Notes under the pieces: generated by a model
What the model was told of the DNA's origin: nothing
Databases searched by the model: none
Seen by the model: the letters and a program-made list of their open reading frames with translations, nothing else
Shown: piece by piece, positions 17,235 through 25,991 of the stretch
Layout of the letters: each line of letters opens with the position of its first letter
How positions within the stretch are numbered: the stretch's first letter is position 1
Source: Ornithinibacillus bavariensis
GTDB lineage: Bacteria > Bacillota > Bacilli > Bacillales > Amphibacillaceae
Direction of reading: 5' to 3'
Assembly: GCF_050433565.1 (NCBI RefSeq)
Contig: NZ_JBNPWZ010000004.1
Span: forward strand, 186,001-250,000
Length of the DNA: 64,000 nucleotides
Program-made: the position numbers and the translations under genes

Positions 17235-17417
17235 TTATAACAATACATAAATTTTACTTTGGCTCTTATTTGTTCGGCAAAACAAATAGGAGTTTTTTAT
17301 TTTAATTTCCTGTAAAGGTTTCTTTCTAATTTCTTTACTTCTTTTAACCTCTCTTTCTACTTTCCTCTGAGCTTGTCTTATCTGACTTTGGATTCTTGCT
17401 TTGCTTAGCCGACGCAT
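17235..17417 (-). CDS. Small basic protein, unknown
   Basis: A 60-residue, strongly basic, helical N-terminus (M-R-R-L-S-K-A-R-I-Q-S-Q-I-R-Q-A-Q) with a less ordered tail. ATG 17417 has GGTGGTGAG upstream. The tail (S-Y-L-F-C-R-T-N) looks unlike the rest, so this may be the N-terminus of a longer gene that ran out of frame. No family recognised. Confidence 0.4.
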   Translation of the reverse strand: MRRLSKARIQSQIRQAQRKVEREVKRSKEIRKKPLQEIKIKNSYLFCRTNKSQSKIYVLL

Positions 17418-17571
17418 AGTCTCACCACCCTCGGTCATAACACTAATTTAGATAACCCTCCCTTCTCTTTAAAGTATATCTTGTTGTTATTAATCTATCA
17501 ATATATAGCGGTCTAAAAAAACATAAATACTATATATGGTTATTTGTTGTTAGTTTATGATGAAGTATTAT

Positions 17572-18177
17572 TTATTTTTTTTGCATCAAATCTTTATCAA
17601 ACTTGACTTTCTGAATTAGTGGGTTATCTTTAGAATAAATCTCAACTATTGCAGTAACCCAGTTGTTATTATCGACTTGTCGATCACCAAAAACCCATAG
17701 GCCAATTTCTTCTAATTCTTTTATTAATTTGGAAAGGTCATTTTCTAAATCAAATCTTTGTCCTATTTCGATCATATCCCAGATATCTAATACATCTGCT
17801 ACAAAGGCCAAGAACTCCTGGGATTTATTAATTTGCTCTTCTGTTTTGCAATCGTGATAATCATATCCATATTGATGTGCAGAGGCAATAATTCTAACAA
17901 GTTCTCTTCCATATTCAATTCGTTTAAGAAATCTAATGTCTGTGAATTTCTCCTTGCTTTCTTCCTTAATCGTATCATCATCGTTAAACATATTCCCAAT
18001 TTCCTCTAAATTTGTTCCTAATGCATTTAATACTAATAATAATGTTTCCTTCTCAGTATTTTCACCAGCTTCCAACCTGCGGATTGTTCTTTCACTAACC
18101 CCAGCAATTTCTGCTAATTGTACTTGCGTCCATAACTTTAGGTTTCTAAGTTCTCTGATTTTTTGACCAATGTACAT
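17572..18177 (-). CDS. XRE-family HTH transcriptional regulator
   Basis: A 201-residue protein. Residues 5-60 are a classic HTH_3/XRE domain (I-R-E-L-R ... W-T-Q-V-Q-L-A-E-I-A-G-V-S-E-R-T-I-R-R-L-E-A-G). The remainder is a helical, acidic domain without recognised motifs. It starts at ATG 18177 behind AAGGAG. It stands alone on the minus strand among small orphan genes of the island and could repress island genes or itself. Confidence 0.85.
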   Translation of the reverse strand: MYIGQKIRELRNLKLWTQVQLAEIAGVSERTIRRLEAGENTEKETLLLVLNALGTNLEEIGNMFNDDDTIKEESKEKFTDIRFLKRIEYGRELVRIIASAHQYGYDYHDCKTEEQINKSQEFLAFVADVLDIWDMIEIGQRFDLENDLSKLIKELEEIGLWVFGDRQVDNNNWVTAIVEIYSKDNPLIQKVKFDKDLMQKK

Positions 18178-18493
18178 TTACCACATCTCCTTACCTGTTA
18201 TTTGATTTAATTATATAGCTAAACTTACAAGTATTTAAGGACAGGAACAGGTCAATATTAGGACATCTATAGGAAAACGATATTCATCAAACTGGAATTC
18301 TGTAAAAAATAATTAAGAATTAGTAAAATGCCTGAAATGGGATGGAATTGTGTGCCTTTCATTTCAAATAATAAACCTACAAGAAAGGTGGTAATATAAT
18401 GAATGTATGTTTTAAGATACATACTAATAGACTTTTATTATGAAAAAATACAGAAACTTGTTAATTACTTATTGTATAAATGGGGGGGAATTC
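18178..18493. other. Intergenic region, no gene seen
   Basis: Promoter region of the XRE gene plus AT-rich sequence. A 14-codon frame at 18400-18444 behind AAGGTGG (ATG 18400) is too short to support as a gene. Confidence 0.4.
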
Positions 18494-18580
18494 GTGAGAG
18501 TTATAAAATCTGAGATTTCAAGTCAAAATAAACGGTTAATTAATCTCCTAAATCAGAACGGAATTAAGCATATTCCATGA
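18494..18580 (+). CDS. Possible 28-residue peptide
   Basis: GTG 18494 stands 4-10 bases after GGGGGGGA. The frame encodes a basic amphipathic peptide (R-V-I-K-S-E-I-S-S-Q-N-K-R-L-I-N-L-L) and stops at 18578. The strong ribosome site is the only support; it may be the surviving start of a lost gene. Confidence 0.25.
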   Translation: MRVIKSEISSQNKRLINLLNQNGIKHIP

Positions 18581-18603
18581 AGCAATAGATTAATATTGTC
18601 AGA

Positions 18604-18648
18604 GTGAAAAAAAGTCGGAAGTAAAGGGTATCATTCCTTTCCTACCGG
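18604..18648 (-). terminator. Terminator of the GIY-YIG gene
   Basis: Read leftward, AGCCGGTAGG...CTTCCGACT forms an imperfect hairpin followed by TTTTTTTC. It begins immediately after the stop of the broken GIY-YIG gene. Confidence 0.6.
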
Positions 18649-19153
18649 CTATTTATATCTATAGATATCATAATCCATATTGTCTAACGTACTTGTCCAT
18701 CTTAAACCTGACACTTCTGGCAATAGATCACGATAATATCCCCAATTCAAAATGTGGATGTTTTGAAGTCTTTCATCAGGTATAGTAATAAGATTTTGAG
18801 TATTATATGCGGGCTTATGTACATTAATCAATAATTTTTCTGCTAAGTCAATTTCCTTCGACCATTGAGTTTCAGTTGGAGTGACCTCACCTGCTAATCT
18901 ACCACAATAAATTTGTAGGTTGTTTGGATCGCTTGTAATTCCACCACCATTGTTCCTGTGAAATTCTCTTACCGATTGTTTGTCTGTCTGCTTTTCCAAT
19001 ATAAAGTAATGTATTGCTACCATATACATTGTGACTTCCGTAAACCTGATATATACCATAATCAATTTCATTATCAGTTATTGTGTTAAGTTCTGCTAGT
19101 ATAAATGGACCATCCCAGTCGATATGGATTAGCCTCATATTTTTATATTGCAT
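18649..19153 (-). pseudogene. Frameshifted GIY-YIG nuclease-like gene
   Basis: Two overlapping minus-strand frames together make one GIY-YIG-type protein. The first (start ATG 19153, ribosome site AAGAGGGG) gives the N-terminus with Y-G-I-Y-Q-V-Y-G, T-L-L-Y-I-G-K-A and G-K-R-I-S. The second, entered near 18940-18975, supplies P-N-N-L-Q-I-Y-C-G-R-L, the E-x-x-L family helix (E-I-D-L-A-E-K-L-L-I) and H-K-P-A-Y-N. The junction is next to a GGTGGTGG run, a natural place for a one-base slip. Either a decayed gene or an assembly indel. GIY-YIG enzymes cut DNA; this family's target is unknown. Confidence 0.7.
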
Positions 19154-19271
19154 GGAAGTTTCCCCTCTTTTCAAATAGATAAATATGTATGTTTGTATTT
19201 ATGATAATATTCTTTAGTGAAGGACAGGTAGAATCTAAATTCTTTCCAGTTGGTTTTCACACAGTATAGAG

Positions 19272-19775
19272 TCAGTATTTTTGATAAATGCCTCTCACTT
19301 TATTCGTCAAGTTCCACGTTCCAATCATCGGAAAAAAATCAAAACCAAGTAGCTTTTGGATTGCTTTCTCTGTTGTATCATTTTCTATTTTTGATTTAAG
19401 ATATACAAACTCCTCATAGGAACCAAGTATATACTTTCCAGTCCTTCCATTTTGTTTTCCAGAAAGGTGCCCTTGCTTTATCCAACTCACCACAGTTTCT
19501 AATGTAACCCCATAAAAGTCACCAATTAATTTTGCATCAATATATTCCACGTTCGACTCTTTCATTACTTCATGGTTCTTTTTATCAATATGCTGAAGGA
19601 TTTCTTCTGCTTTTTCATCCTGTTCTCTTGTGGTAACGAAAATTTCTTCCGGAATAAGCCAAATACCTTTCTCAGTTTGATAAGCCCCTTGAAACCTTCC
19701 TTTTTTACACATGTTTTGTACTGTTTGTCTTTCTAGCCCTAATTTCTTACACACTTCATTGACTGTTAGATACAT
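19272..19775 (-). CDS. Excisionase-like protein with two HTH_17/MerR-type domains
   Basis: A 167-residue protein with two winged-helix-like modules. Residues 1-48 are Y-L-T-V-N-E-V-C-K-K-L-G ... G-A-Y-Q-T-E-K-G-I-W-L-I-P, and residues about 75-125 are Y-I-D-A-K-L-I-G-D-F-Y-G-V-T ... I-K-Q-G-H-L. This is the helix-turn-helix of excisionases and MerR-like DNA binders. It starts at ATG 19775 behind GGAGGG. Such proteins act as recombination directionality factors or small regulators in mobile elements; which it is here is unclear. Confidence 0.75.
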   Translation of the reverse strand: MYLTVNEVCKKLGLERQTVQNMCKKGRFQGAYQTEKGIWLIPEEIFVTTREQDEKAEEILQHIDKKNHEVMKESNVEYIDAKLIGDFYGVTLETVVSWIKQGHLSGKQNGRTGKYILGSYEEFVYLKSKIENDTTEKAIQKLLGFDFFPMIGTWNLTNKVRGIYQKY

Positions 19776-20071
19776 GTACTACACTTCCCTCCTTTTGAAT
19801 AAAAGCTCCTGTAAATTTGTTACTTTGATTATGACATTATTCAATTCAGCTTTTCAATATAAACAAATTAGCGAGGGATTAAAGTCCAAATATTAGTTCC
19901 ATGGTTTATAACAGCCGAAAAATGAAATCGTATGAATATGGAAGAATAACTGAGTTATTAATATAACCGTAATAGGAATATAATAGGAAAAATGCGTCGT
20001 TATGCCGTTTTACATAATAGTATTCTCCAATGTAAGATTAACCCAACCAATTAGATGATGAGGTGATAAAA

Positions 20072-20365
20072 ATGACAAAAGCATTACAAGAATGGGGGTA
20101 CAAATTAATACCTTCAAGTTATGGAGAATTACACGGAAAAAATAGATACTATCGAGTGTTTTATGGGACAGTCCATTGGCACACGGCTGATCCAAATAAC
20201 ATTCATAGGGCCTGTACAGTATTTGTGCAATATGGGGAAAATGGGAACTTTGAAGAAGCCAGAAGGAATAAAGAGATAAAGGAAAGCTATCCATGCCATA
20301 TCCTTGAACAGGATTTTAGTGCAGTTACAAAGGCGATGTTAGAGCTAAGAAAAGAATTCGAATAA
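20072..20365 (+). CDS. Hypothetical protein
   Basis: A 97-residue soluble protein rich in aromatic residues and His (Y-Y-R-V-F-Y-G-T-V-H-W-H-T-A). No family recognised. ATG 20072 follows GAGGTGAT at optimal spacing. The gene stands alone and is closed by a clear terminator, which supports it being real. Confidence 0.65.
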   Translation: MTKALQEWGYKLIPSSYGELHGKNRYYRVFYGTVHWHTADPNNIHRACTVFVQYGENGNFEEARRNKEIKESYPCHILEQDFSAVTKAMLELRKEFE

Positions 20366-20417
20366 AGGGATAAATAGGGAAGTTTTAAGCCAAAATAGTT
20401 ACTTTGCTGACTTTTAC

Positions 20418-20455
20418 AAAGGAACGGATCTATTAAATTTCGTTCCTTTTTCTTT
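20418..20455 (+). terminator. Terminator after the 20072 gene
   Basis: AAAGGAACG (20418-20426) pairs with CGTTCCTTT (20441-20449), followed by TTCTTTT. Confidence 0.8.
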
Positions 20456-20682
20456 TGAATGGTATTCATAAATTGTTCATTCTTATTTAGTTAGTATCCT
20501 AACTATAGCACCTCTCGAAGGTCTTAACCAAACTACTTTTTTCTTTATTATCTAAAGTTTTTCCGCAGTAAACCTTGATTATGGGAAGTTAAACACAGTG
20601 TTTAGCATTTTAAATTGCTAAATCCAGCTGCATGTTTCTGTGATACCATAAAGGTAGAATATTAAGAAAAGGGGTTATAGTG

Positions 20683-20823
20683 ATGAAAATAACTAAGGAA
20701 ATGATAGGTAATTGTTGTCTTTATGGTGAGAAGGTGTTTCAAAACAAAATGGATAAAGCTAAAGCTGTACGAAAGGTTCAAGTTGAAACGGGAATGGACC
20801 GAGGAAGTGCTGGTTTTAAGTGA
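20683..20823 (+). pseudogene. Truncated N-terminus resembling HNH-nuclease-associated helical domain
   Basis: A 46-codon frame with ATG 20683 behind AAAAGGGG. The helix pattern ending in K-A-K-A-V-R-K-V ... T-G-M-D-R-G-S-A-G resembles the N-terminal helical module (usually x-G-M-N-x-x-S-A-x-D-Y) found in front of HNH nuclease domains. Nothing of the nuclease follows; a terminator closes the frame 8 bases later. It is either a genuine mini-protein or a deletion remnant. Confidence 0.4.
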
Positions 20824-20830
20824 AATGAAG

Positions 20831-20859
20831 GACCATCAAATGTGATGGTCTTTATTTTT
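20831..20859 (+). terminator. Terminator hairpin
   Basis: GACCATC (20831-20837) pairs with GATGGTC (20844-20850), followed by TTTATTTTTG. Confidence 0.75.
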
Positions 20860-20967
20860 GTTTATTCTATTTTGAATATTATGTTAATATCTAACTATGA
20901 AGAGCAGTGCTAACGGGGGAGTTTATGACTAAGAAAAAGAGGGTGAGAAGAAGTGGTGGGAAAGGTA

Positions 20968-21363
20968 ATGAGTAAAAGTATTTTTCTCGTTTTGTTGTTA
21001 ACTATGTTGGCAGGATGCAACAATAACATCGACTTCGATCGACTTTCGTATTCAACAGGTACTTATAAAGAAGGAGATACATCCTATTTCGTGTTAAATA
21101 TCCATCCAAAAGATTCTATGACACTTGAATTAGTTGAATTGCCAGTCTATCAAGATGTTGAAGTGGAAGTGATGGAATATACTATGATACAAGCCCCAGA
21201 AGGTTGGAAGACGAGCAAGAGGTTAAGTTTTCCGGTTGAAATAAATGAAGATAAGTCAGTAACGGTTGTATTTATATCTAAGGATTCTGCAGTGGATTTA
21301 ATGGAAAATAAAGATGCTTATCTAACAATTAATGGAGAGTTTTTTGAGCTAACGAATGAATAG
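20968..21363 (+). CDS. Small lipoprotein, unknown function
   Basis: A 131-residue predicted lipoprotein. The signal peptide is hydrophobic (I-F-L-V-L-L-L-T-M) and ends in the lipobox L-A-G-C, so Cys17 would be lipidated. The mature part is mostly beta-strand-like and acidic, with no recognised domain. ATG 20968 follows GGGAAAGG; GTG 20953 would only lengthen the signal's N-terminus. It acts at the outer face of the membrane; role unknown. Confidence 0.7.
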   Translation: MSKSIFLVLLLTMLAGCNNNIDFDRLSYSTGTYKEGDTSYFVLNIHPKDSMTLELVELPVYQDVEVEVMEYTMIQAPEGWKTSKRLSFPVEINEDKSVTVVFISKDSAVDLMENKDAYLTINGEFFELTNE

Positions 21364-21387
21364 CTTTTTAAACCATCTATCTTTTAG

Positions 21388-21416
21388 AACAACTCTATAA
21401 TATGAGTTGTTTTTCT
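21388..21416 (+). terminator. Terminator of lipoprotein gene
   Basis: AACAACTC (21388-21395) pairs with GAGTTGTT (21404-21411), followed by TTTCTT. Confidence 0.75.
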
Positions 21417-21631
21417 TCCAACAAAAGTTTTATCTGTCAACCAAACTTTCGTTATATGTAGATATTTATTTAATGTTGTGGGTAAATCCACCTTGTTTAA
21501 AATTAAGTAAAATAATAAGGCCTTATTACTGTTTTAGTATGCATGGGGGAAAAAGTCTTATATTGGGAAAAGTGTACCTGCTATAAAACATTATTCAGTG
21601 TATGCTAAATAAAAAGATATGGGGGAATAGT

Positions 21632-21814
21632 ATGCTTAATAGAATTTCTATGTTTGTTTTAATAATTTTTCTTATTAGTATAGGTATGTTTATTTTCGTT
21701 TTAACCTCTGGTTATACCTCTGAATATCTATTAGGATATGGAATCCCAACATCGATTTTTAGTGGCTTTGCATTGATAGCTTTTGTCCTATCAACAAAGA
21801 ACAAGGACAGATAA
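21632..21814 (+). CDS. Small two-span membrane protein
   Basis: A 60-residue protein with two hydrophobic segments (about 4-25 and 32-53) and a basic K-N-K-D-R end. ATG 21632 follows TGGGGGAA; an upstream in-frame ATG (21602) lacks a ribosome site. No family recognised. Confidence 0.55.
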   Translation: MLNRISMFVLIIFLISIGMFIFVLTSGYTSEYLLGYGIPTSIFSGFALIAFVLSTKNKDR

Positions 21815-22229
21815 GCGAAAAAGAATCCTTTGTAAATCTATTGTTAGTTTTAATATGACCTTAATTAATAGTCCGATACAGTGTAACCTTTATCGTTTTT
21901 CTTTCAATTATGCTTTAACAATATAAATCAATATCTTTTCAATAGTTGTTTCATTACTGAAATCAATCAAGAACCGTGGACGTATCACAGGTATGCTTCC
22001 TCGGTTCTTTTTTCTTATCAATTTTTTTTGAAAGGAACTATAAGTAGTATTATATGAAAGTAAGTATTTATCTTTGATAGTAAGCTATTCGGGTTGGATT
22101 TTATATCAGTATCAGTTTACTTAGACTCTTATGTTAATATAAAAGAGTTGTGAAACCATGTACGTAATCGAACAGGGCAGTTTTTTCAAAGATGGAGATA
22201 CAAAATTAATATCTAAGCAGGTGAGAAAT
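21815..22229 (+). other. Intergenic region with one terminator
   Basis: About 400 bases between the small membrane protein and the sigma-factor start, holding the hairpin at 21969-22015 and AT-rich promoter-like sequence. A frame open upstream of the sigma gene from 22158 has no ribosome site. No gene is seen. Confidence 0.4.
21969..22015 (+). terminator. Terminator hairpin upstream of sigma-factor gene
   Basis: AAGAACCG (21969-21976) pairs with CGGTTCTT (22002-22009), followed by TTTTTCTT. Confidence 0.7.
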
Positions 22230-23186
22230 TTGAGAATCGATAACCTAAATAATCTAAGTGATAATTTAAGAAATTTAGAAAAGGACTTTAAAGAAAAAAT
22301 TGAACCATATCGGTCAGATTTGTGGAGATATTGTTATAGTTTAACGCGTAATCCTTGGGATGCAGAAGATTTAGTTCAAGATACATTGTTGAAGTCCTTT
22401 TCAGTAATAGCAAAATTATATCAGCCAGTAAAAACGAAATCATATTTATTTAAAATTGCAACAAACCTATATATAGATCAAAGAAGAAGAGAAAGAATCA
22501 TAAGTTTCTCAGGTAATGAAGAATCTTTAAAGAATGTGCCTTATGAAGGTGAGTTCCAACTGTTCGAAAACATTGATTTCTTGGTGTCAAATCTTACTCC
22601 TATGCAGTATGTTGTACTGATATTATCAGATGCTTTTAAATATAAAGGAAAAGAAGTTGCAGAGATTATTGGAACGACTGAAGGAGCAATACACACAAAT
22701 TTAAGTAGAGCAAGAGAAAAACTGCGGAAAGGAGAGAAAAATGAAACACAAAAGGTTAAAACGAACACAAAGGATATTGCGTTTAATAAAGCAATAGAAA
22801 TTTTACTGGAAGGGTTTAGAAGAAAAGATCCAAAATTAATTTCATCTATATTAGATGAAAATATAGTTACTGACATTACTCACTCTGGCATTGAATTGGG
22901 ATCTGATGAAACGAAGAAAAACTCTCTAAAGGATTGGCACGAGATTGTAAAAAATCAACATATTATTGTATCTGAATACAAAATGCTATGGGGTCGCCCA
23001 GTAGTTATTGAATTAGAAATGAAACACGATAATCAGCTTTACTTGAATAACGTTCATTACATAGAGACAGCAGATGATAAAATAACATATTGGAAATTTT
23101 ACTGTTTTTCTTGGGATATTATGAGATTGGTTGCTAAAGAGTTAAAGGTAAATTTAAATGCAGAATATTTTTATCATATTTTTTAA
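22230..23186 (+). CDS. Extended ECF-type sigma-70 family factor with C-terminal domain (paralogue 1)
   Basis: A 318-residue sigma factor. Region 2 (about residues 26-95) has R-N-P-W-D-A-E-D-L-V-Q-D-T and Y-L-F-K-I-A-T-N, and region 4 (about 120-170) has Y-K-G-K-E-V-A-E-I-I-G-T-T-E-G-A-I. A C-terminal domain of about 120 residues follows (I-L-L-E-G-F-R-R-K-D-P-K-L-I onwards), resembling the SnoaL-like extensions that control some ECF factors without an anti-sigma. TTG 22230 is preferred as start: CAGGTGAG precedes it, and the N-terminus then matches its paralogue at 37426 in length. No anti-sigma gene is adjacent. Confidence 0.85.
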   Translation: MRIDNLNNLSDNLRNLEKDFKEKIEPYRSDLWRYCYSLTRNPWDAEDLVQDTLLKSFSVIAKLYQPVKTKSYLFKIATNLYIDQRRRERIISFSGNEESLKNVPYEGEFQLFENIDFLVSNLTPMQYVVLILSDAFKYKGKEVAEIIGTTEGAIHTNLSRAREKLRKGEKNETQKVKTNTKDIAFNKAIEILLEGFRRKDPKLISSILDENIVTDITHSGIELGSDETKKNSLKDWHEIVKNQHIIVSEYKMLWGRPVVIELEMKHDNQLYLNNVHYIETADDKITYWKFYCFSWDIMRLVAKELKVNLNAEYFYHIF

Positions 23187-23194
23187 TAACATAT

Positions 23195-23229
23195 GTAAGG
23201 TTTTCATTAATTCATTCGTTGTATAAGTA
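23195..23229 (+). promoter_or_regulatory. Putative ECF-type promoter of the VOC gene
   Basis: GTAAGG, 16 bases, CGTTGTATAAGTA. Spacing and the CGTT at -10 fit ECF promoters. Eighteen of the bases around the -10 recur before the second sigma gene at 37378-37412 with the same 16-base spacing. Likely target of one or both paralogous sigma factors. Confidence 0.5.
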
Positions 23230-23276
23230 TAGATTCCGTAAAAGGGATTAATAAACTATACAAGGAGAGATAAAAG

Positions 23277-23651
23277 ATGAATAGCCCAATTAGAAATAAG
23301 ATGAACACAGTTTTTGTCCATGTAAGTGATTTAGAAAGGTCTGTCAAATGGTACAGTCGATTGCTCAATCAAGAGATAGACTTAACAAAAGTTTCAAGAC
23401 CAGTTCATAATTTACAAATGAATCAATACACTGGACTTACTTTGGATGCAGGTCCTTTAGACGCAACTAAAAAAATAAGTCCGTCACCACATCCACTGTT
23501 TAACTTTTATACGGATGACATTCAAAAGTCCTTTGAATATATAATAGGGTTAGGCTATCAAATAGAATCCGATATTATTGAATTTGATGATTTTGCTTTC
23601 TTTAATATTAGTGATCCTGATAAAAATGTTGTAATGATTTGTAATGGTTAG
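23277..23651 (+). CDS. VOC (glyoxalase/bleomycin-resistance fold) family protein
   Basis: A 124-residue single-module VOC protein: V-F-V-H-V-S-D-L-E-R-S-V-K-W-Y at the start, N-F-Y-T-D-D-I near 78 and D-P-D-K-N-V-V at the end give the beta-alpha-beta-beta-beta layout. These proteins bind metal and small ligands, as lyases, dioxygenases or antibiotic binders; the substrate is unknown. ATG 23277 follows AGGAGAG. It lies directly downstream of the extended sigma factor, with its own putative ECF promoter between them, so it may be part of that regulon. Confidence 0.82.
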   Translation: MNSPIRNKMNTVFVHVSDLERSVKWYSRLLNQEIDLTKVSRPVHNLQMNQYTGLTLDAGPLDATKKISPSPHPLFNFYTDDIQKSFEYIIGLGYQIESDIIEFDDFAFFNISDPDKNVVMICNG

Positions 23652-23710
23652 TTACTTTATGGAAAAGGTGGATATTTTAAAATAAGGCATTATCTATTAT
23701 CTCTTTAACT

Positions 23711-23750
23711 AGAAGGTACTTTTCTTACTAAGGAGAGTACCTTCTTTGTT
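23711..23750 (+). terminator. Terminator after the VOC gene
   Basis: AGAAGGTAC (23711-23719) pairs with GTACCTTCT (23737-23745), followed by TTGTT. Confidence 0.75.
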
Positions 23751-23997
23751 CGATGATCGGAACAGAGGATATTTTTAAGGTGGTTACTTTACTGTGATTT
23801 ATTATTTTACAATTCTTCTGAGTTAATCTCTGAGGAAAATAATATTTAGATATCTTTGTTAAAATTCGTGAACGAGTGTACTATAATTTGATAAAAATGG
23901 ACAAAAGTATAATTTAATTGTTTGTTATAGTAACAGTAAGGAAATAATTCCTTAATCATCTATCCAACGTATGTTTTTTCTAGAAAGGCGGTGAATA
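23746..23997 (+). other. Promoter region of the AraC-type regulator
   Basis: AT-rich, no coding frame. TTGATAAAAATGG near 23888 and TTGTTATAG near 23920 are AT-rich promoter-like elements but no clear pair is seen. Confidence 0.3.
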
Positions 23998-25353
23998 ATG
24001 AATTACATAGAAAGTGTTCAGGCAGCAATTGATTTTATAGAAGAACATATGGAGGACAAAGTGGAATTAGAAGAAGTAGCAAAGGTAGCCTCAATGTCAC
24101 TCCCACATTTATATCGGATGTTTTATTCTCTTACTGGCCTTCCAGTCAAAGACTACATGCGTAAAAGAAGAATTAGCATTGCTTCAGAGTATCTGAAAAA
24201 CTCTAACAATACAGTCCTAGATATTGCTTTGGCCTGTGGTTTTGAATCACAAGCATCTTTTTCGAAGTCATTCAAAAAAATAGTAGGTGTTACGCCAAAG
24301 GTATATAAAGAATCGGATATGTATTATTGCTTTGAATATATTAATCTATTCGAAAAGGTAAATTACCTCGAGGGGCGCGATTTGTTTGATAGATATCCGG
24401 ATGTCAAGGTACTCCGTCTAAAGGATATGACTGTATTCAGCTATAAACATAAAGCCAATTGTATCGAAGGAATTGAAAAGGATGCATTTAATATTGTTCA
24501 AAGTTTAATACAAAAATCGCATATGAACAATAAGAAAATTAGATATTTTGGACGGAATATAGACTCGGAGTACCATGGGAATTCAGAATATTCCACCGAG
24601 GTTTTCGCCTATGAAATGCTGGTTCCTGTGGAAGAATCTATTTATGATTCAATAGAAGGAATGGAAATAAAAAATATTCAAGGTGGGCTGTATGCGGTTG
24701 GATCAATATCAGCAGAATGTGAACAAAATATAATTTCATTATGGAATCGACTGTATTCTGAATGGCTACCGAAAAGTCAGTTTACAGAAGGGGCGCACAC
24801 CTATCTAGAAGAGTACATTACTTTTAACAAAAAGCTTGTACGTATGAAATTATATCTGCCAATAGAACGTCAGCTGAAACCAGAGATGGCTAAAGTAGAA
24901 GAGGTAGAGCCATTTTGGGTTGCTTATAGTAAAAGTTATGGGGAAAGTGCCCAAGCGGATGCTGATAATACTCTATCAAAATGGTTAGAAACAGATTTAC
25001 CAATTGACTTTGCTAATTGTCAGTTATATTTATCCTACAATTATGGAAACGAAAACGATCGTGAAAACTGGTGTGAATATGGTATAACCACCTTGTCAAG
25101 GCTTGATAGCATTAGCGATTCTACTATTGATAAAAAGATGTTGGGCGGTGGATTATTCGCTACAATTGAAACGAAGTCCTACGGATCATTAATGGGAGTT
25201 TTGGAAATCATCCATCGTTGGATTGTATCAGAAGAAAAATATATCATTGATGATTCAAGACAGTGGTTTGCACTATATCACACTTCCATAAACAAAGAGA
25301 TTACAGTTCGTTGCTATATACCTATAATAGAAAGGAGCAAATGGTATGAGTGA
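23998..25353 (+). CDS. AraC-family regulator with GyrI-like effector domains
   Basis: A 451-residue regulator. Two helix-turn-helix motifs of the AraC family occupy residues 1-105 (L-E-E-V-A-K-V-A-S-M-S-L-P-H-L-Y-R-M-F and D-I-A-L-A-C-G-F-E-S-Q-A-S-F-S-K-S-F-K-K). The rest contains two GyrI/BmrR-like effector-binding regions (about 130-285 and 295-448), judging by the internally repeated strand pattern. This is an inducer-responsive activator layout. ATG 23998 follows AAAGGCGG. Its last codons overlap the start of the next gene, so it is the first gene of an operon with two stand-alone GyrI-like proteins. Confidence 0.82.
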   Translation: MNYIESVQAAIDFIEEHMEDKVELEEVAKVASMSLPHLYRMFYSLTGLPVKDYMRKRRISIASEYLKNSNNTVLDIALACGFESQASFSKSFKKIVGVTPKVYKESDMYYCFEYINLFEKVNYLEGRDLFDRYPDVKVLRLKDMTVFSYKHKANCIEGIEKDAFNIVQSLIQKSHMNNKKIRYFGRNIDSEYHGNSEYSTEVFAYEMLVPVEESIYDSIEGMEIKNIQGGLYAVGSISAECEQNIISLWNRLYSEWLPKSQFTEGAHTYLEEYITFNKKLVRMKLYLPIERQLKPEMAKVEEVEPFWVAYSKSYGESAQADADNTLSKWLETDLPIDFANCQLYLSYNYGNENDRENWCEYGITTLSRLDSISDSTIDKKMLGGGLFATIETKSYGSLMGVLEIIHRWIVSEEKYIIDDSRQWFALYHTSINKEITVRCYIPIIERSKWYE

Positions 25354-25930
25354 AGCGATACCTCTTGAAAATCTCTTACCTATTGAAGATTTTAAACCCC
25401 AACCAAAACCACGTTCATTAAAGGTTCTATTAGGTAAAAGCGAAAACAGGAAAACCGAACATAACTATTTTATTAAGGATTTAGAAGAAATACGATTAGT
25501 AGGTTTTCGTGTTTTATGTGAAGGAGATAAATATCAAGAAGAAATACCGAAAGCAGCCAATTTGCTACATAGAAGAACTGATGAGATTAAGCATGTATTG
25601 AATTCTGGAAAGCAAATAGGTGCTTTTATAGTAGAGGAGTTTCCATCGGAAAAAGACGGTTATTGGGTTAGTGTTCAAGTATCTAAATACGAAGATATTC
25701 CTAAAGATATGGTCTCATTAACAGTACCTCCACAAAAATACGCAATTACATTACACCAAGGACATAAACACTTAATAAGGAAAAGTCACGAAAGGTTGCA
25801 GGAATGGTTGATTCGTAAAAGAATAAAAAGTGCCAATGATTGTTGGAATCTTGAATTCTATCAACAATTCGAAATCAATGAAAACGTCCCTGATGATCTT
25901 GAAGTAGTATTGTACAATTCGATTTATTAA
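25346..25930 (+). CDS. GyrI-like effector-binding protein 1
   Basis: A 194-residue protein. After a Pro/Lys-rich N-terminal extension of about 45 residues, the C-terminal 145 residues form a GyrI-like (AraC effector-binding) domain: L-V-G-F-R-V-L-C-E-G, Q-I-G-A-F, D-G-Y-W-V-S-V-Q-V and P-P-Q-K-Y-A. Such domains bind hydrophobic or cationic compounds. It is translationally coupled to the AraC gene (8-base overlap) and close in sequence to the next gene, so a tandem duplication is evident. Confidence 0.8.
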   Translation: MSEAIPLENLLPIEDFKPQPKPRSLKVLLGKSENRKTEHNYFIKDLEEIRLVGFRVLCEGDKYQEEIPKAANLLHRRTDEIKHVLNSGKQIGAFIVEEFPSEKDGYWVSVQVSKYEDIPKDMVSLTVPPQKYAITLHQGHKHLIRKSHERLQEWLIRKRIKSANDCWNLEFYQQFEINENVPDDLEVVLYNSIY

Positions 25931-25991
25931 CTGTTGCACGTATGCTTAATAGTAAAAATAACAGAAATTAAGAAGAAGGGATGTCTATTAT

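Noticed and set aside
22158..22229. ATG 22158 as start of the first extended sigma factor
   Set aside because: There is no ribosome site before it, and TTG 22230 with CAGGTGAG gives an N-terminus of the same length as the paralogue.
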